From Craterostigma plantagineum (Eukaryota; Streptophyta; Magnoliopsida; Lamiales; Linderniaceae): 64,000 nucleotides of DNA. The DNA is taken from the NCBI GenBank assembly GCA_027422505.1, contig JAPQWV010000012.1:22480001-22544000 (forward strand). Direction: 5' to 3'. Positions 10,544-26,163 of this stretch are shown one piece after another. The position numbers and the translations under genes are program-made. Each line of letters opens with the position of its first letter. The stretch's first letter is position 1. Below the pieces are notes generated by a model. The model did not search any database. It worked only from the letters and a program-made list of their open reading frames with translations, and was not told the DNA's origin.

Positions 10544-13500
10544 AGTTGATAGGAGCCACCCATTCATTTGCATCTAGTAGCTATGTGGCGAGACTCGGGG
10601 TTACACCTAGCCTGGTTAGCTACGAATACAACGTTACCATTCCACACGGGGCTTCGACGCAAACCAATCAGGTTTTGAAAGACAGCCAGTGATAATAAAC
10701 GATAGAACCTTACCTGTTGACCTGATAGTCATTCCAATGAACGATTATGAAGTAATCCTTGGAATGGACTGGCTATCAAAGTACGGAGCAATTATTGACT
10801 GTAACCGTAAGAAAGTGACCTTCAACCTAGTATATATCGAACCCTTCACCTTTATGGGATCTAGTAAGAATAGCAAAAATCCCAAAATTTCCGCTGATGA
10901 AGGCACAAAGTCTAATTAGGGCAGGATGTGAAGCATACCTAGTATGTGCCATGACCTCAGAAGAATGTCAGGTCCCGAAGCTAGAGGAGGTTCCAGTAGT
11001 ACAAGAATATCCCGATGTGTTCCCTGAAGATTTACCCGGACTTCCACCAGATCGCGAGATCCAATCCACAATTGACTTAGTACCCGGAGCTGCACCAATT
11101 CCTAAGGCACCATACCGATTAGCACCAGGAGAATTGAAGGAATTGAAGAAACAATTGGATGAATTACTACAGAATGGGTTCATCCAACCGAGCTTCTCAC
11201 CATGGGGAGCACCACTCTTATTTGTTAAGAAGAAAGACGGAGTGATGCGACTCTGTATCGATTATAGGGAGCTGAACAAAATCACGATCAAGAACAACTA
11301 TCCCCTCCCAAGAATTGACGATTTATTCGACCAGCTACAAGGAGCAACAGTGTTTTCTAAGATATATCTGAGATCGGGATACCACCAACTGAAGATACGA
11401 GAAGAAGACATCCCAAAAACCGCCTTTAGTACCCGACATGTGCACTATGAATTCGTAGTCATGCTTTTCGGGCTGACTAATGCACCAACAGCATTCATGG
11501 ACTTAATGAACCGAGTGTTCAAATCATTCCTGGATAAATGCATCATCATATTCATCGATGACATCCTCGTTTTTCAAAGACACGAGAGGAGCACGAGCAA
11601 CACCTGAGGATCGTCCTGGAAATATTACGAGAGAAGCAACTATACGCAAAATTCAAGAAATGCGAGTTTTGGCTCGATCAAGTCGCATTTCTTGGACATG
11701 TGATTTCAGGAGATGGAATTTCTGTTGACCCCAGCAAAATCGAGGCTATCAACAGTTGGCCCCAACCGATGAACGTAACGGAAGTAAGGAGTTTCCTTGG
11801 CTTAGCCGGATACTACAGAAAATTCATCAAAGGTTTCTCGAAGATCACCTCAACTTTAACGAAGCTAACGAAGAAGAATACTTCATTCAAATGGGATGAT
11901 GCTTGCGAGCAGAGCTTCTAGGAACTAAAGAAACGACTCACTTCGGCCCTAATTTTAACGATACATACGCGGACCGGAGGATTTTCCGTTTATAGCGATG
12001 CATCGAAGAACGGCTTAGGATGCGTCTTAATGTAGAACGGGAATATAAATGTAGAACGGGAATGTAATTGCGTACGCCTCACGACAGCTAAAGGAGTACG
12101 AGAAAAATTACCCAACGCACGACTTAGAACTTGTCGGCGTAGTCTTCGCTCTTAAGATTTGGATGCATTACTTATACGGCGAACGGTGTGAGATCTTCAC
12201 AGACCATAAAAGCCTGAAATACTTCTTCACTCAGAAGGAGTTAAACATGCGACAACGGCGATGGCTCGAATTGGTCAAGGACTACGACTGTGTAATCAGC
12301 TACCAACCGGGGAAGGCGAATGTAGTTGCAGATGCACTAAGCCGCAAGACTGTAAGTACAGATTACAAAGGCTTGAAGTAGAAGTGATACGAATGGGCGA
12401 GATCGAAACGAGGCTAACGGCATTAACCCTCCGACCCACTTTGATGGAGCAAATTACAAAGGCGCAAGAAAGTGATGAATTCTATTTGAAAATCAAAGAA
12501 GCACAACCAGCACAAAGATTAGCAGACTTCACAATACGAGACGACGGGAGCTTATACTACAGAAGTCGTCTACATGTTCCTAACGACACCGAACTTCGAA
12601 AGATAATTATAACTCAAGCACATGCCACGAGGTACCCTGTTCGCCCCGGAGCAACGAAGATGTACAGAGATCTACGAAGCAATTATTGGTGGCTAGAAAT
12701 GAAAAGAGAAATAACAACGTTCGTAAGTCAATGCCTGACGCCAACGAGTTAAAGGCAGAGCATCAACGGCCGGAAAGAACCTTACAGTCCCTGCCAGTAC
12801 CCGAATGGAAGTGGGACCACATTACAACGGACTTCGTCGTCGGCTTGCCGAAGACAGTAAAGGGCCACGACGCTATATAGGTCATCGTTGATCGACTGAC
12901 AAAGTCTGCCACTTTTTGCCGATCAGCTCAACATTTTCATGGAACGATACGCAGAATTGTACATCCAAGAAATAGTACGACTTCACGGAGTCCCAATCTC
13001 GATCATTTCCGATGGTTATTCGAGATTCTTATCCAAATTTTGGATGAGTCTGCAGAAGGCCATGGGAACCAAATTATCATTCAGTACTGCCTATCATCCT
13101 CAAACCGATGGGCAATCTGAACGAACCATATAGAGGCCGGAGGACATGTTGAGAGCCTGTGTGCTCGATTTTAAAGGAAATTGGAGTCGATATCTTCCTT
13201 TGATCGAATTCTCATACAACAACAGCTACCATGCAACGATTGGAATGGCTCCATATGAAGCCTTATACGGGTGCAAGTGTAGATCTCCAATCCATTGGGA
13301 TGAGTTGGGAGAACGAGCGATACTAGCCCCAATCTAGTGCAAGAAATGACAGAAGTTATTGCTCAGATACGAGAACGAATGAAAACGGCTCAAAACAAGA
13401 GCTACGCAGACCAAAGGCGTAGACCATTAGAATTCCAGGTAGATGACTATGTATTTTTGAAAGTATCCCCGATAAAAGGCGTAAAACGGTTCGAGAAGAA

Positions 13501-13762
13501 GGGCAAGCTGAGCCCCAGGTACATAGGACCGTTCCGGATACTTAGGAAAGTCGGCGAAGTAGCATATCAGCTTGAATTACCAGCTTCGCTAGCTCAAGTC
13601 CATGATGTCTTTCATGTATCGACATTGCGAAAATATGTCGCAGATCCAAGCCACGTGTTGCATAACGAAGTCCTTTACCAACATCTTAAGCCACGTGTTG
13701 ACTATGTCGCAGTTTTATCATCCCCCAAATTCGTTGGAAATTTGCCTAAATATTTAATATAG
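10544..13762 (+). pseudogene. Gypsy pol (protease-RT-RNase H-integrase), broken
   Basis: Domains in order: protease C-terminal part (VILGMDWLSKYGAIIDC, 10689-10919); RT (10960-11620) with [23 protein letters not shown] and the catalytic FIDDILVF; RNase H with YSDASKNGLG near 11990 and [11 protein letters not shown] near 12195; integrase HHCC region with one His changed ([10 protein letters not shown] near 12625); integrase core pieces TTDFVVGLP (12825), ISDGYSRF (13005) and QSERTI (13120); and a GPY/F module ([14 protein letters not shown], 13510). At least six stops or frameshifts occur, including a TAG and a 12-bp duplication (atgtagaacggg) near 12030-12060. The chromodomain expected after the GPY/F module is absent, because the sequence changes to an inverted repeat at 13711. 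Confidence 0.9.
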
Positions 13763-14074
13763 TTCTACCCAGGTCTTATAGAGAGCACGGCGAATTTGTA
13801 CTGTCCCAAAGTGAATGCCCGAATTTACACACGTTTATACTTTGCACTATCTAATAAAAATGGTTAACATACTAATTCTACTTTGGGGTTTATCAAGAGT
13901 CTCTACACCACAGCCGAAGTTCATGCTTGAGAACTTAACAAACATAAATTATTAATATCCTATCCTTAACTAGATCAAATGGTATAACATACATGTGCTA
14001 TACCCGAAATTGCATAAGCTCGATTGAAATAACCTAAGTTCAAAGGTTCTTCATACTTGAAACTTCACTATATG

Positions 14075-14534
14075 TAGGGGTGGCCACAGTTCGGTAAACC
14101 GGCCGAACCGACCGAAATTCCGAAAATTCGGTACGAACCGAATACCGAACCGAAAATTCGGTTGGGTATTGGTTTTTAAAAAACAAATTCGGTAACTCGG
14201 TGCGGTACCAGTTCGGTATACCGAACCGAACCGAATTACCGAAATTTACATTTATTGTTAAAAAAATATATTAAATTTGATAAAATTGAACAAAAATTAA
14301 TATTTTAATATATTTAATATGTTAAAATTAAAAACTATTATTATATTTAATATGTTAAAATTCGGTTATACCTAATTTTTGTTTTTTTTATTTTTTGTAT
14401 CTTTCCCGAATTACCGAATTAAAAATTCGGTATAATCGAATACCGAACCGAGAAATTCGGTTCTGTATTCGGTTTTAAAAAAATCAAAAAATTCGGTTCG
14501 GTAAGGATCGGTATGTACCGAATGCCCACCCCTA
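14075..14534. mobile_element. hAT-like MITE, left-arm copy
   Basis: Bounded by TAGGGGTGG and CCACCCCTA, a terminal repeat common in plant hAT elements. The interior is AT-rich and flanked by repeated cggttcgg / ccgaaccg motifs. No coding capacity. Sequence outside the arms gives only a weak target-duplication candidate (ctatatg on the outer side versus catatag in the loop). Confidence 0.7.
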
Positions 14535-14552
14535 GTTCGAGCATATAGACTT

Positions 14553-14963
14553 TAGGGGTGGGCATTCGGTACGTACCGAACCGTACCGAACCGAATTTTT
14601 TGATTTTTTTAAAACCGAATTTTTAATTCGGTAATTCGGTTAACCGAAATATTTAAAAAAAAATAAAAAAAAACAAAAATTAGGTATAACCGAATTTTAA
14701 CATATTAAATATATTAATATTTTTTATTTTAACCTATTAAATATATTAAAATATTAATTTTTGTTTAATTTTAACAAATTTAATATATTTTTTTAACAAT
14801 AAATATAAATTTCGGTAATTCGGTTCGGTTCGTATACCGAACTGGTACCGCACAGAATTACCGAATTTTTTTTAAAAAACTGAATACCGAACCGGGTTCG
14901 GTTCGTACCGAATTTTCGGAATTTCGGTCGGTTCGGCCGGTTTACCGAACCGTGGCCACCCTA
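14553..14963. mobile_element. hAT-like MITE, right-arm copy (inverted)
   Basis: Reverse complement of the left-arm MITE, starting TAGGGGTGGG and ending CCACCCTA. It is about 50 bp shorter through internal deletions. Confidence 0.7.
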
Positions 14964-15332
14964 CATATAGTGAAGTTTCAAGTATGAAGAACCTTTGAAC
15001 TTAGGTTATTTCAATCGAGCTTATGCAATTTCGGGTATAGCACATGTACGTTATACCATTTGATCTAGTTAAGGATAGGATAGGATATTAATAATTTATG
15101 TTTGTTAAGTTCTCAAGCATGAACTTCGGCTGTGGTGTAGAGACTCTTGATAAACCCCAAAGTAGAATTAGTATGTTAACCATTTTTATTAGATAGTGCA
15201 AAGTATAAACGTGTGTAAATTCGGGCATTCACTTTGGGACAGTACAAATTCGCCGTGCTCTCTATAAGACTTGGGTAGAACTATATTAAATATTTAGGCA
15301 AATTTCCGACGAATTTGGTGGATGATAAAACT

Positions 15333-15775
15333 CGGAGAAATACATATTTTACAGAAAAAGATTTCGGGTAAATGCAATTTCGGATGGCTCGACCTAAAGT
15401 GAGATTAGGACTATGATATAAAACTCGAGTCTTGAACTTTGACGTGAAAATTCTCCTTGCTCAGTATCTAGGCAAATTTCGGATATTAAGTACAATTTGG
15501 GGTAAATATACCTACCAAGCAATGTCAAATTTCGGAGATTCTGTTCGAATTTCGACTGCAAGTTGGTTTTCTAGGATTTCAAAGGGTATTTTCGGGCAAA
15601 ATATTATTCTTGAACCTACTTATGTTCAAGATAGCTATCTAACTTAGATATGGTACTAATATCCTAATATTTTTATTTAATGGTCAAAAACTAGGAAACT
15701 CCCGAGGCAGTAGATTTATTTAGCTTTGACGACAGGTAAGTGGAAGTTCCAACTATAACACATAAATATGTGTGC
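15333..15775 (+). other. Gypsy 3' non-coding region, no gene
   Basis: Sequence between the inverted repeat and the 3' LTR. It repeats short aatttcggg-type motifs, which are common in the 3' untranslated region of this gypsy group. An open frame at 15432-15647 has no recognisable domain and is probably chance. Confidence 0.5.
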
Positions 15776-16078
15776 ATGAGTTATGTGCTTAGCTTCTTTG
15801 ATTCTACGTGATTTATTTACGTTACATCAAGACATGACATGCATATTCACGATATGTTCATATGCACGCACGATTAGTATAAAAGACAGTATACGAGAGC
15901 GTGCATGACACAAGATCACCTGAGACCGTTAAATATTCGCCTATATGGGCGTCTGATGTCGACTCATAGTTGAGTCACGGCTCTTCTATGCTACCATGGT
16001 GACTTTTAAGGTCGCAACTTTCAAGACATGACATGTTCAAGACAAGATATGATATTAGGGCAAATGCCTCATGGCGGA

Positions 16079-17567
16079 TGATAAACGTATTTTAAATACG
16101 TTTATTGTACCAATTACTTGGGATATGATAGAGTAATCTTCATTGTTCCTTGCATTTATATGCTCTATTTACACTTATTTGCACATTGAAGGTCCTTAGG
16201 ACGGCTATCGGGCGAAAAGGAGCGAAAACGAGGTAAAACGGCGCGAAAACAACGAAAACAGATGACCGTCATGACCGTGACACTTCAGGCACGAGGCCGT
16301 GATAACGAGCAAATGCCAGAACAAGAACTAGTCACGGCCGTGACGCCTCATGCAACAGGCCGTGACAAGAGGCAGTGATCATCGAACTCCGAACAAGAAC
16401 TCGTCACGGCCGTGACATGTCGTGCACGAGGCCGTGACAGCGGGTAGAGAGTTTAATCGGAGATCGTCATGGCCGTGACACTTCAGGCACTTGGCCGTGA
16501 TACATGGCAGAAAGCAACGCAAAGCAAATCGATGATGGTCACGGCCGTGAAGGCCCATGTCCCAGGCCGTGACACTTACGAAATTCAGTATAAAAGTCCA
16601 AATTCGACTCAGAAAAAGGGGACACCTCTCATATCATAACCCTAACACATTAAGGACGAAATAGAGACGCCAAGAACGGAGAATTCCACCCGAGAAGCGC
16701 AAGATACGGATCAACGATGCAATCACGCCGAATTGAATAAGGAACGAAGATTCATCCACGCTACCGTCTCAGATTCATCAGTACATTAAGATCATGAGTC
16801 TTCCTTCCCCGTTTTCTATTTCCTTCGTTGTTTTCTCGTCAATTATGAGTAGCTAATTCACTTTTGTGTTTGGGAGTAGATGAACGCTAGGTTCATTCGT
16901 ATTTAAGACATATGTTTATCGTGACTAGTGTGTTTTGACTATTTATCTATCTATGAAATTGTTTCTTCGCTTTAATATGTCTATGTGTTAAAGTGAATGT
17001 ATGGAAAATTGTTTAGAGCGATAGCTCAACAACGATTAGGCCGTTCGTAGAAGATAGGATTCGGATATAGGGCGATAGCAAATACTCGATCCTCGCCGTT
17101 AGTAATTGTTGAATCTTAGATCCCCGCGAGCGTCTAGGGCGACAGCAAATTCGCGAGCGGGTAGGAAATTACTGCGATTTAGTCTCAATCACGTAGGAAC
17201 GATATTTCATTGTCTTAGTCGATAATACCTAGCGGGATTCGAATCCCGAGCACAACTTTATCATCTGAACTCACTCATATCAGTTTAAGTCGTGTTCTCT
17301 CAGTTTCTCGTTGCGTTAGGATTGATCTGCTAGGATAGTTCGTAAAATAATCTGCCCACTTATTTAGGTTAGATATCGAGTCGATAGGTTATTACTAGAG
17401 TAATCGGTTTATTTCTCGTGTTCGATACTCGTTTACTCACTTTACTGCACTACAAATGATAGGTCCACTGCCTATCGCACGTTGGTGATAGTAATTAAGT
17501 AGTCGTTTTATATTATCACACCACTTGTCGCACTTGCAAATTATATTAGCACACCACGTGTCGATCA
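16079..17567 (+). mobile_element. Solo LTR, 1489 bp, Tat/Ogre- or Athila-like
   Basis: Starts TGATAAACG and ends GTCGATCA, with a perfect 5-bp duplication GCGGA at 16074-16078 and 17568-17572. The host gypsy LTR continues on both sides. A TATA-like tataaaag near 16590 is followed by a plausible leader, which sets the plus orientation. It contains no gene. The start and the repeated ccgtgac blocks resemble LTRs of the Tat/Ogre/Athila gypsy group, by inference. Confidence 0.88.
16265..16575. repeat. ggccgtgac repeat cluster in the solo LTR
   Basis: Five degenerate copies, about 60-70 bp apart, of a pair of ggccgtgac-type motifs separated by about 10 bp (cacggccgtgac ... aggccgtgac). They lie in U3, upstream of the TATA-like box. 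Confidence 0.8.
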
Positions 17568-18253
17568 GCGGAACGTGAAACTCGGAGGATGCGAGCTGAG
17601 GGAATACGCGACACCGAGGGTATCTCTGGTGTTGGCAACCGCAGAATAGGCTACCAGTGGAAAGCGCCCGAGTGACGTATGAAACCACTTTGGGATTGAA
17701 AAGGCGCCCTAGGGTGAGCCTCTCAAGTGTGGGTATTGTCACTTATATATTTGTATTCCTAGTGGATCGAGCTCCATGATGGTGCATAGCAAGATAGCCG
17801 AGGGCCCTACATGAAAGGACAATGCAAGAAAATATAAGTTCTAGGAAGCATTGGCATGGATGCCTCTGCGAATTAGGGGACGTGCATGGCATGCATGACT
17901 TTCACTTACTGAGCTTTATAAGCTCATTCCACGTATTTATGTGTTGTAGGTTCACGTGATCACGGTACTTGATTATTATGATGGCGAGGCCTATTTTTGA
18001 AGCTTCTGGGGGACTTTTGAGGTGGAAGCGTGTACATGGATGCGACCGAAGTGGCGGGCCTATAGATTTATTTTGAAATTGCATGCGCACTCTACCTTGT
18101 ACGTAGGATCCTTGAATATTTTGTAATGTACAGAATAGTTCCTTTATATAAAAGGAAAAATTTTGTACGCATTTTCGTATACAATTACATTTACATCACA
18201 TGCAGTCACATGAATTGGTAAATAAATGAGTTGTAGAAGTCAGGGGCACCACA

Positions 18254-19250
18254 TTGGGGCCGGTTAAACTCCGGATCCACGGTCTTCTTATACAGATATT
18301 CATACTTCCGTGCCCAATAATTCGTGAGAAAATGGCCTGCACAATTTAAAAACGATATTAATGCGGAACTGCAACACAATCGACAGAATGTGCCCAATGT
18401 TAAAACTTATGCATGCTCTAGCAAAAAAGGGATTCTATGCTAATATCAATGCCACAATTCCAGCAAAAGAATGTGACATCTTAGACATATCTTATAAAAA
18501 TGAAAATGAGACCTTCTTATAGCTTCAAGTTTCTTAGGGGTCATCCTACGCGTTAATCCGCTTATGGTAGATTGAAACAGAGAATGATGACACCTGGAAG
18601 AAAGATCATATCTGTTATGCGGTGCCTTTGAATCCATTTCTGCAAAAAAAAAAAGCAAAACTGTTAGCGAGTAATGAAGAGCAGTACCATTTTATTCACA
18701 TATGGTGTACCTATTTGCCCAAACAGATAGTACCAAATACAATGATCATGTAGTACCAAAACAAATTGACGCATTCGAAAAAATCCAAATCGGCCACAAC
18801 AAATCGACCCATTCAAAAAAACCCGAATCAACCACAGTGAACTGAACTCTTTGGAAAACCCCAAATCGACCCATTCGAAAAAACCCAAATCGACCCCAGT
18901 AAATTGAATCATTCGAAAAAACCTAAATCAACCACAACAAATCTATCCATTCGAAAAAACATGCACAAATCGTTACGAACAATAACCGAAAAACACTATC
19001 CCAACACATAACAAATACGCACCGAATGATTCAACGAAAATGCACAAATTTGTTTTAAAAAACCGAACTTACTTAACTTCCTTCTCGGTGAACGACTGCG
19101 ACGAGTTCGAGCGGCGTTAGAACGGTGGTGATGGCCAGTTGCGACGAGAGTAGCTTCTTCGCTTGATTCGGGAAGCACAAGCAGATTTTAGGGGACGAAG
19201 CTGGTGTGTGTAGATTTGCTCGTGTGTGTAGATTTGCTCATTATCTTTTA
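18254..19250 (-). pseudogene. Decayed transposon fragment, possibly DUF1985/Ulp1-type
   Basis: Two short minus-strand pieces look like exons. One, at 18206-18340, reads HFLTNYWARKYEYLYKK after a plausible acceptor. The other, ending at 18446, starts MDSKAPHNRYDLSS and contains LTRRMTPKKLEAIRRSHF, which resembles the LTxRMTPxKxxAI motif of plant DUF1985 proteins in Ulp1-carrying transposons. The match is short and I am not sure of it. Upstream, at 18770-18965, about five degenerate copies of aatcgacccattcgaaaaaa occur. The gypsy element above is inserted next to this sequence. Confidence 0.3.
18770..18965. repeat. Degenerate 35-bp tandem repeat
   Basis: Roughly five to six copies of a unit with aatcgacccattcgaaaaaa and ccaaatcgaccacagt. 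It shares the aaatcgaccca word with the CACTA 1 leader repeats at 6.8-7.7 kb. Confidence 0.7.
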
Positions 19251-20202
19251 CTTTATTAACCCATTTGATATGTACATAGAGAAACTAGGTAAAGTTGTAA
19301 TAAACAACTTTTTAGAAGGGTACATTCGTCAGTTAGGTACCTATCGGTAAAAAAATATTTCAACTGAGTACCTAGAAGTTTACTCTGACAAGGGACTGGT
19401 TTGTTTTTTTAGTCCTCTAGGTATAAGTTTTGAAACCCCTTAATTTTATTGATAATATATTAAGTAATTATGATATTTATTAATAAATAAGGTGTAAATG
19501 TGTAATAATTATTAATTTATTAATAAATGCGTCATTGATTATCGTATGTTATTAATTACCCCGTCAAAGCCCACGGCTAGCCTACCCCGTCAAAGCCCAC
19601 GGCCCACGGGCCGTGGGCCGTCGTGGCGGCCTTAACAATCGCAGCCAGTCCGCGGATCGCGGGCCGAGCTGGTCTACTTGTCGTTGAATACCGGTAAAAT
19701 AGATGGTGATAAAATAAACGATAACCAAAACCTTATATAATTACTAGTAATTCAGCACCGGCACATACGCTACTATGTAAAAAATATTAAAATAAATGTT
19801 TGAATATGGTTTAAAGACAAATTATGTTGCCATATTTAATAATTTAAATTAACATATAATGGTAATAACATGAAATTGACACACCTAATAGTAATTACTA
19901 TCGAATGCTCCCCCTTAACAAAAGAGAGACACATAAATGTAGATGACTTAGATTATTTGCCACATGTCCAACAATAAAATTCGAAATAAAAAATACAAAA
20001 ATTATAAAAATTATCAACTATCACAAGTCATTGGATATTCACTACCAACATAAATTTAGTTAATGTTTTAAAATATAAAAATAATAGATAGCTTCGTGCA
20101 GCAGTTAAAAAATGAGGATTAAAGTAGTTTAATGTAACATTAGAGAAACAAGTAGTTGAAGCTGAGCTAAATGGTTCGAGTAACAATGTTTCATTCGCCC
20201 AA
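19251..20202. other. Intergenic sequence, no gene seen
   Basis: AT-rich with a short GC-rich island at 19556-19680, in which ccccgtcaaagcccacggc occurs twice. No open frame with recognisable content. Confidence 0.6.
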
Positions 20203-20213
20203 GAAGATGAGTT

Positions 20214-20475
20214 TTTTCTTATTTATTTACGGTCCGAGGTATCCCCACGCAGCCCAGCTATGGGCTAACCGCCACACGCTTCAGAGGTGGGACTAATCCC
20301 CGGAGTCAGATGGATACACCCCAAACCCACCCAACAACGATAGTCATGGACCTTAGGCCCATGAGGACTTTTCAAAGGGAAATGTAAGAGGGGGATTCGA
20401 TCCCACGACCTCCTAGCCGCATGACATTTGAGTGCCTCACCTTGACCACTAGAGCCAAGCCTCATTGGCACCCAC
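20214..20475 (-). mobile_element. tRNA-derived SINE, 262 bp
   Basis: Read on the minus strand it starts near gccaatgaggcttggctc, with an A-box-like tggctctagtggtc and a B-box-like ggatcgaatcc, and ends in an A-rich tail (aaataaataagaaaaa). It is flanked by a perfect 11-bp target duplication GAAGATGAGTT at 20203-20213 and 20476-20486. This is a complete or nearly complete SINE. Short open frames across it are not genes. Confidence 0.9.
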
Positions 20476-20737
20476 GAAGATGAGTTAAAAGCGTTTAAAT
20501 GGACTAAAATAAGATCATATACTCCGTCTAAATTAACGATTAAATTAATCATAATCAAAATAAATTAAAATCAATAACGTCAGATCGTTAACATTAGAGA
20601 TTAAAACTTGACATCTCGGAATTTGAGGACAAAAAATTACGTACTCTAAAAATCGAGGACTAAAACTATCCTAAATATTTCGTAATTATCAGGCGACACT
20701 GACAGTAATGTCGAAAAAGAGCATAAAATAAAAAATA

Positions 20738-20890
20738 CTCCTTCCGTCCAAAACCATTTTATACATTTTACTAAATCGGACGTCCCACATCTTTTATACA
20801 TTTCCTTATTTAGCAAAAAAATTATCACAAACAATGAATATAATAATTTTAAATGTTCTTAAAATACGTGTCAAAAAATATATACTTTTT
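20738..20890. mobile_element. Stowaway/mariner-like MITE fragment
   Basis: tactccttccgtcc is close to the Stowaway terminal ctccctccgtcc, and is followed by the gtcccac and ttatacat motifs typical of these elements. No matching far end is visible, so it is a fragment. Confidence 0.5.
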
Positions 20891-21074
20891 TACCTTTTAA
20901 TTGTACTATATTATTAAATATACTCCAAACGTCGATAAACATTTGAGAGGAGTAATTAAAAAGAAAATTATTACCAAAACCTCCTCAAACAGCTTCCTTC
21001 AACCAACGCAAATCTGCAAGCAAAAGTTCAATTCAATCTCCGTTGGCTGCGTAATATCGAAGAAAAATCAATCA

Positions 21075-25157
<4,083 letters not shown>

Positions 25158-26163
25158 AAATATAATTCTTCGCATTTCGGACGCATTGCATTTCCTATAA
25201 CGATTTCGTCCGTTGTTTAGTCTTAATCTGCTGTTTGAAGTACATTTGGGGTTTCATTCCAAAACTGATTGGCAATAGGTTGAGCTTATATGTCGGTCGC
25301 AATTTTTTTTATTTTTGATCTAACTGATGTGGGATTGTGTTTGCGATATCTATTCTATTATATAAAGGCTCAATGCCTCATAAAAACTGCCAAAAAGTAT
25401 TTGATTTTTATCTGTCAATTTGTAATTATACTTTTGTTTTGACAAATTAAGAATTATAAAATATAAAAAATTAACCAACATTCTCTAAACGGTCTATATG
25501 TGTCATTCAATAAACGAAATTAAAATAAAATTTTAAAATTCATCCACTATATTTTAATTACTATTTTTATGTAATTCCTATACCTTAATTTTATAATTTA
25601 AATGTACATAATTAACTATTTAAATTAACCAAAACTTGATAATTTATACTTATATATGCACACGCATTTGAGTGTGCAAACAGTATTAGTGACAAATGAT
25701 CCCTTTACATATAAGACAACAAAAAGACGTACTTCACTTTCACCTCCGTTTTTGCCTAACGGGACGCAGAAAGACTTAGGACACAAGTCACCAAAATCGG
25801 TCTTCCAAATTCCTCGTCGTGAGACGAGTTGTCGGGGATTTCATTCCCATGAGCTCATATGCAGAAGTCCAACATGAGTCGAAGTTTAACACTTCAATGT
25901 CCAAATCTTGAAGCAAAAGTTGCAGGAAAATCACTCATGGAGTGATTTGGTAAGATTCCTGATAACGACATGGGACCAGTTTAAAACTTCAATGTCCAAA
26001 TCTTGAAGCAAAGCAATTCGTTTGGAAACTGAAAACTACCTTTCTCCTTTCACTGACACACCACCAAACTCTAACTCAGTTCTCACGCTTCATAAAACTT
26101 CTCTTACTAACAATATAAGTACACTAGTGAAATCTATCCTCACCTACAAATCTTCCAAAGTAA
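25158..26163. other. Intergenic region between TADA and AGP
   Basis: Contains the TADA 3' untranslated region and the AGP promoter. A direct repeat, acttcaatgtccaaatcttg plus gaagcaaa, occurs at about 25888 and 25985. A 73-codon open frame at 25656 has no recognisable feature. Confidence 0.6.

Larger units (their letters stand above)
13711..15332. repeat. Long inverted repeat, arms about 0.8 kb, 18-bp loop
   Basis: Left arm 13711-14534 and right arm 14553-15332 are reverse complements with scattered mismatches and small indels (for example cccagg versus cccaag, and a doubled tatcc in the right arm). The loop is 14535-14552. The right arm is continuous with the gypsy 3' non-coding region, while the left arm abuts the end of pol, so I infer that the left arm is the inverted copy. 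Each arm contains a hAT-like MITE at its inner end. Confidence 0.9.
8304..18253 (+). mobile_element. Ty3/gypsy chromovirus-like retrotransposon (Tekay/Del-like), decayed
   Basis: Two LTR copies (8304-9249 and about 15776-18253) flank an internal region with a primer-binding site (9250), gag, protease, RT, RNase H and integrase in the gypsy order. Every gene carries stops or frameshifts. The RT/integrase sequence style ([17 protein letters not shown] GPY/F region) points to the Tekay/Del chromoviruses. The 5' LTR is truncated by the CACTA end at 8303, the region after integrase is replaced by a long inverted repeat, and the 3' LTR holds a nested solo LTR. Without the nested insertions the two LTRs differ by several indels, so the insertion is not recent. 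Confidence 0.85.
15776..18253 (+). repeat. 3' LTR of gypsy element, interrupted
   Basis: Matches the 5' LTR in two blocks, about 15776-16078 and 17568-18253, separated by a solo LTR. It ends at ggcaccaca (18253). The exact start is uncertain because three possible TG dinucleotides lie between 15768 and 15777. Confidence 0.85.

Noticed and set aside
14075..14963. One long hAT element spanning both arms
   Set aside because: The centre has outward-facing CCACCCCTA and TAGGGGTGG ends separated by 18 bp, so there are two inverted copies and not one element.
20390..20475. tRNA gene
   Set aside because: A- and B-box-like motifs are present, but the sequence does not fold into a full cloverleaf and is followed by a SINE body, A-rich tail and target duplication.
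20901..21074. N-terminal extension of TADA to the first in-frame ATG
   Set aside because: The extra 58 codons are AT-rich, Lys/Ile-rich and unlike a transit peptide. The ATG at 21075 gives a better plastid-type start.
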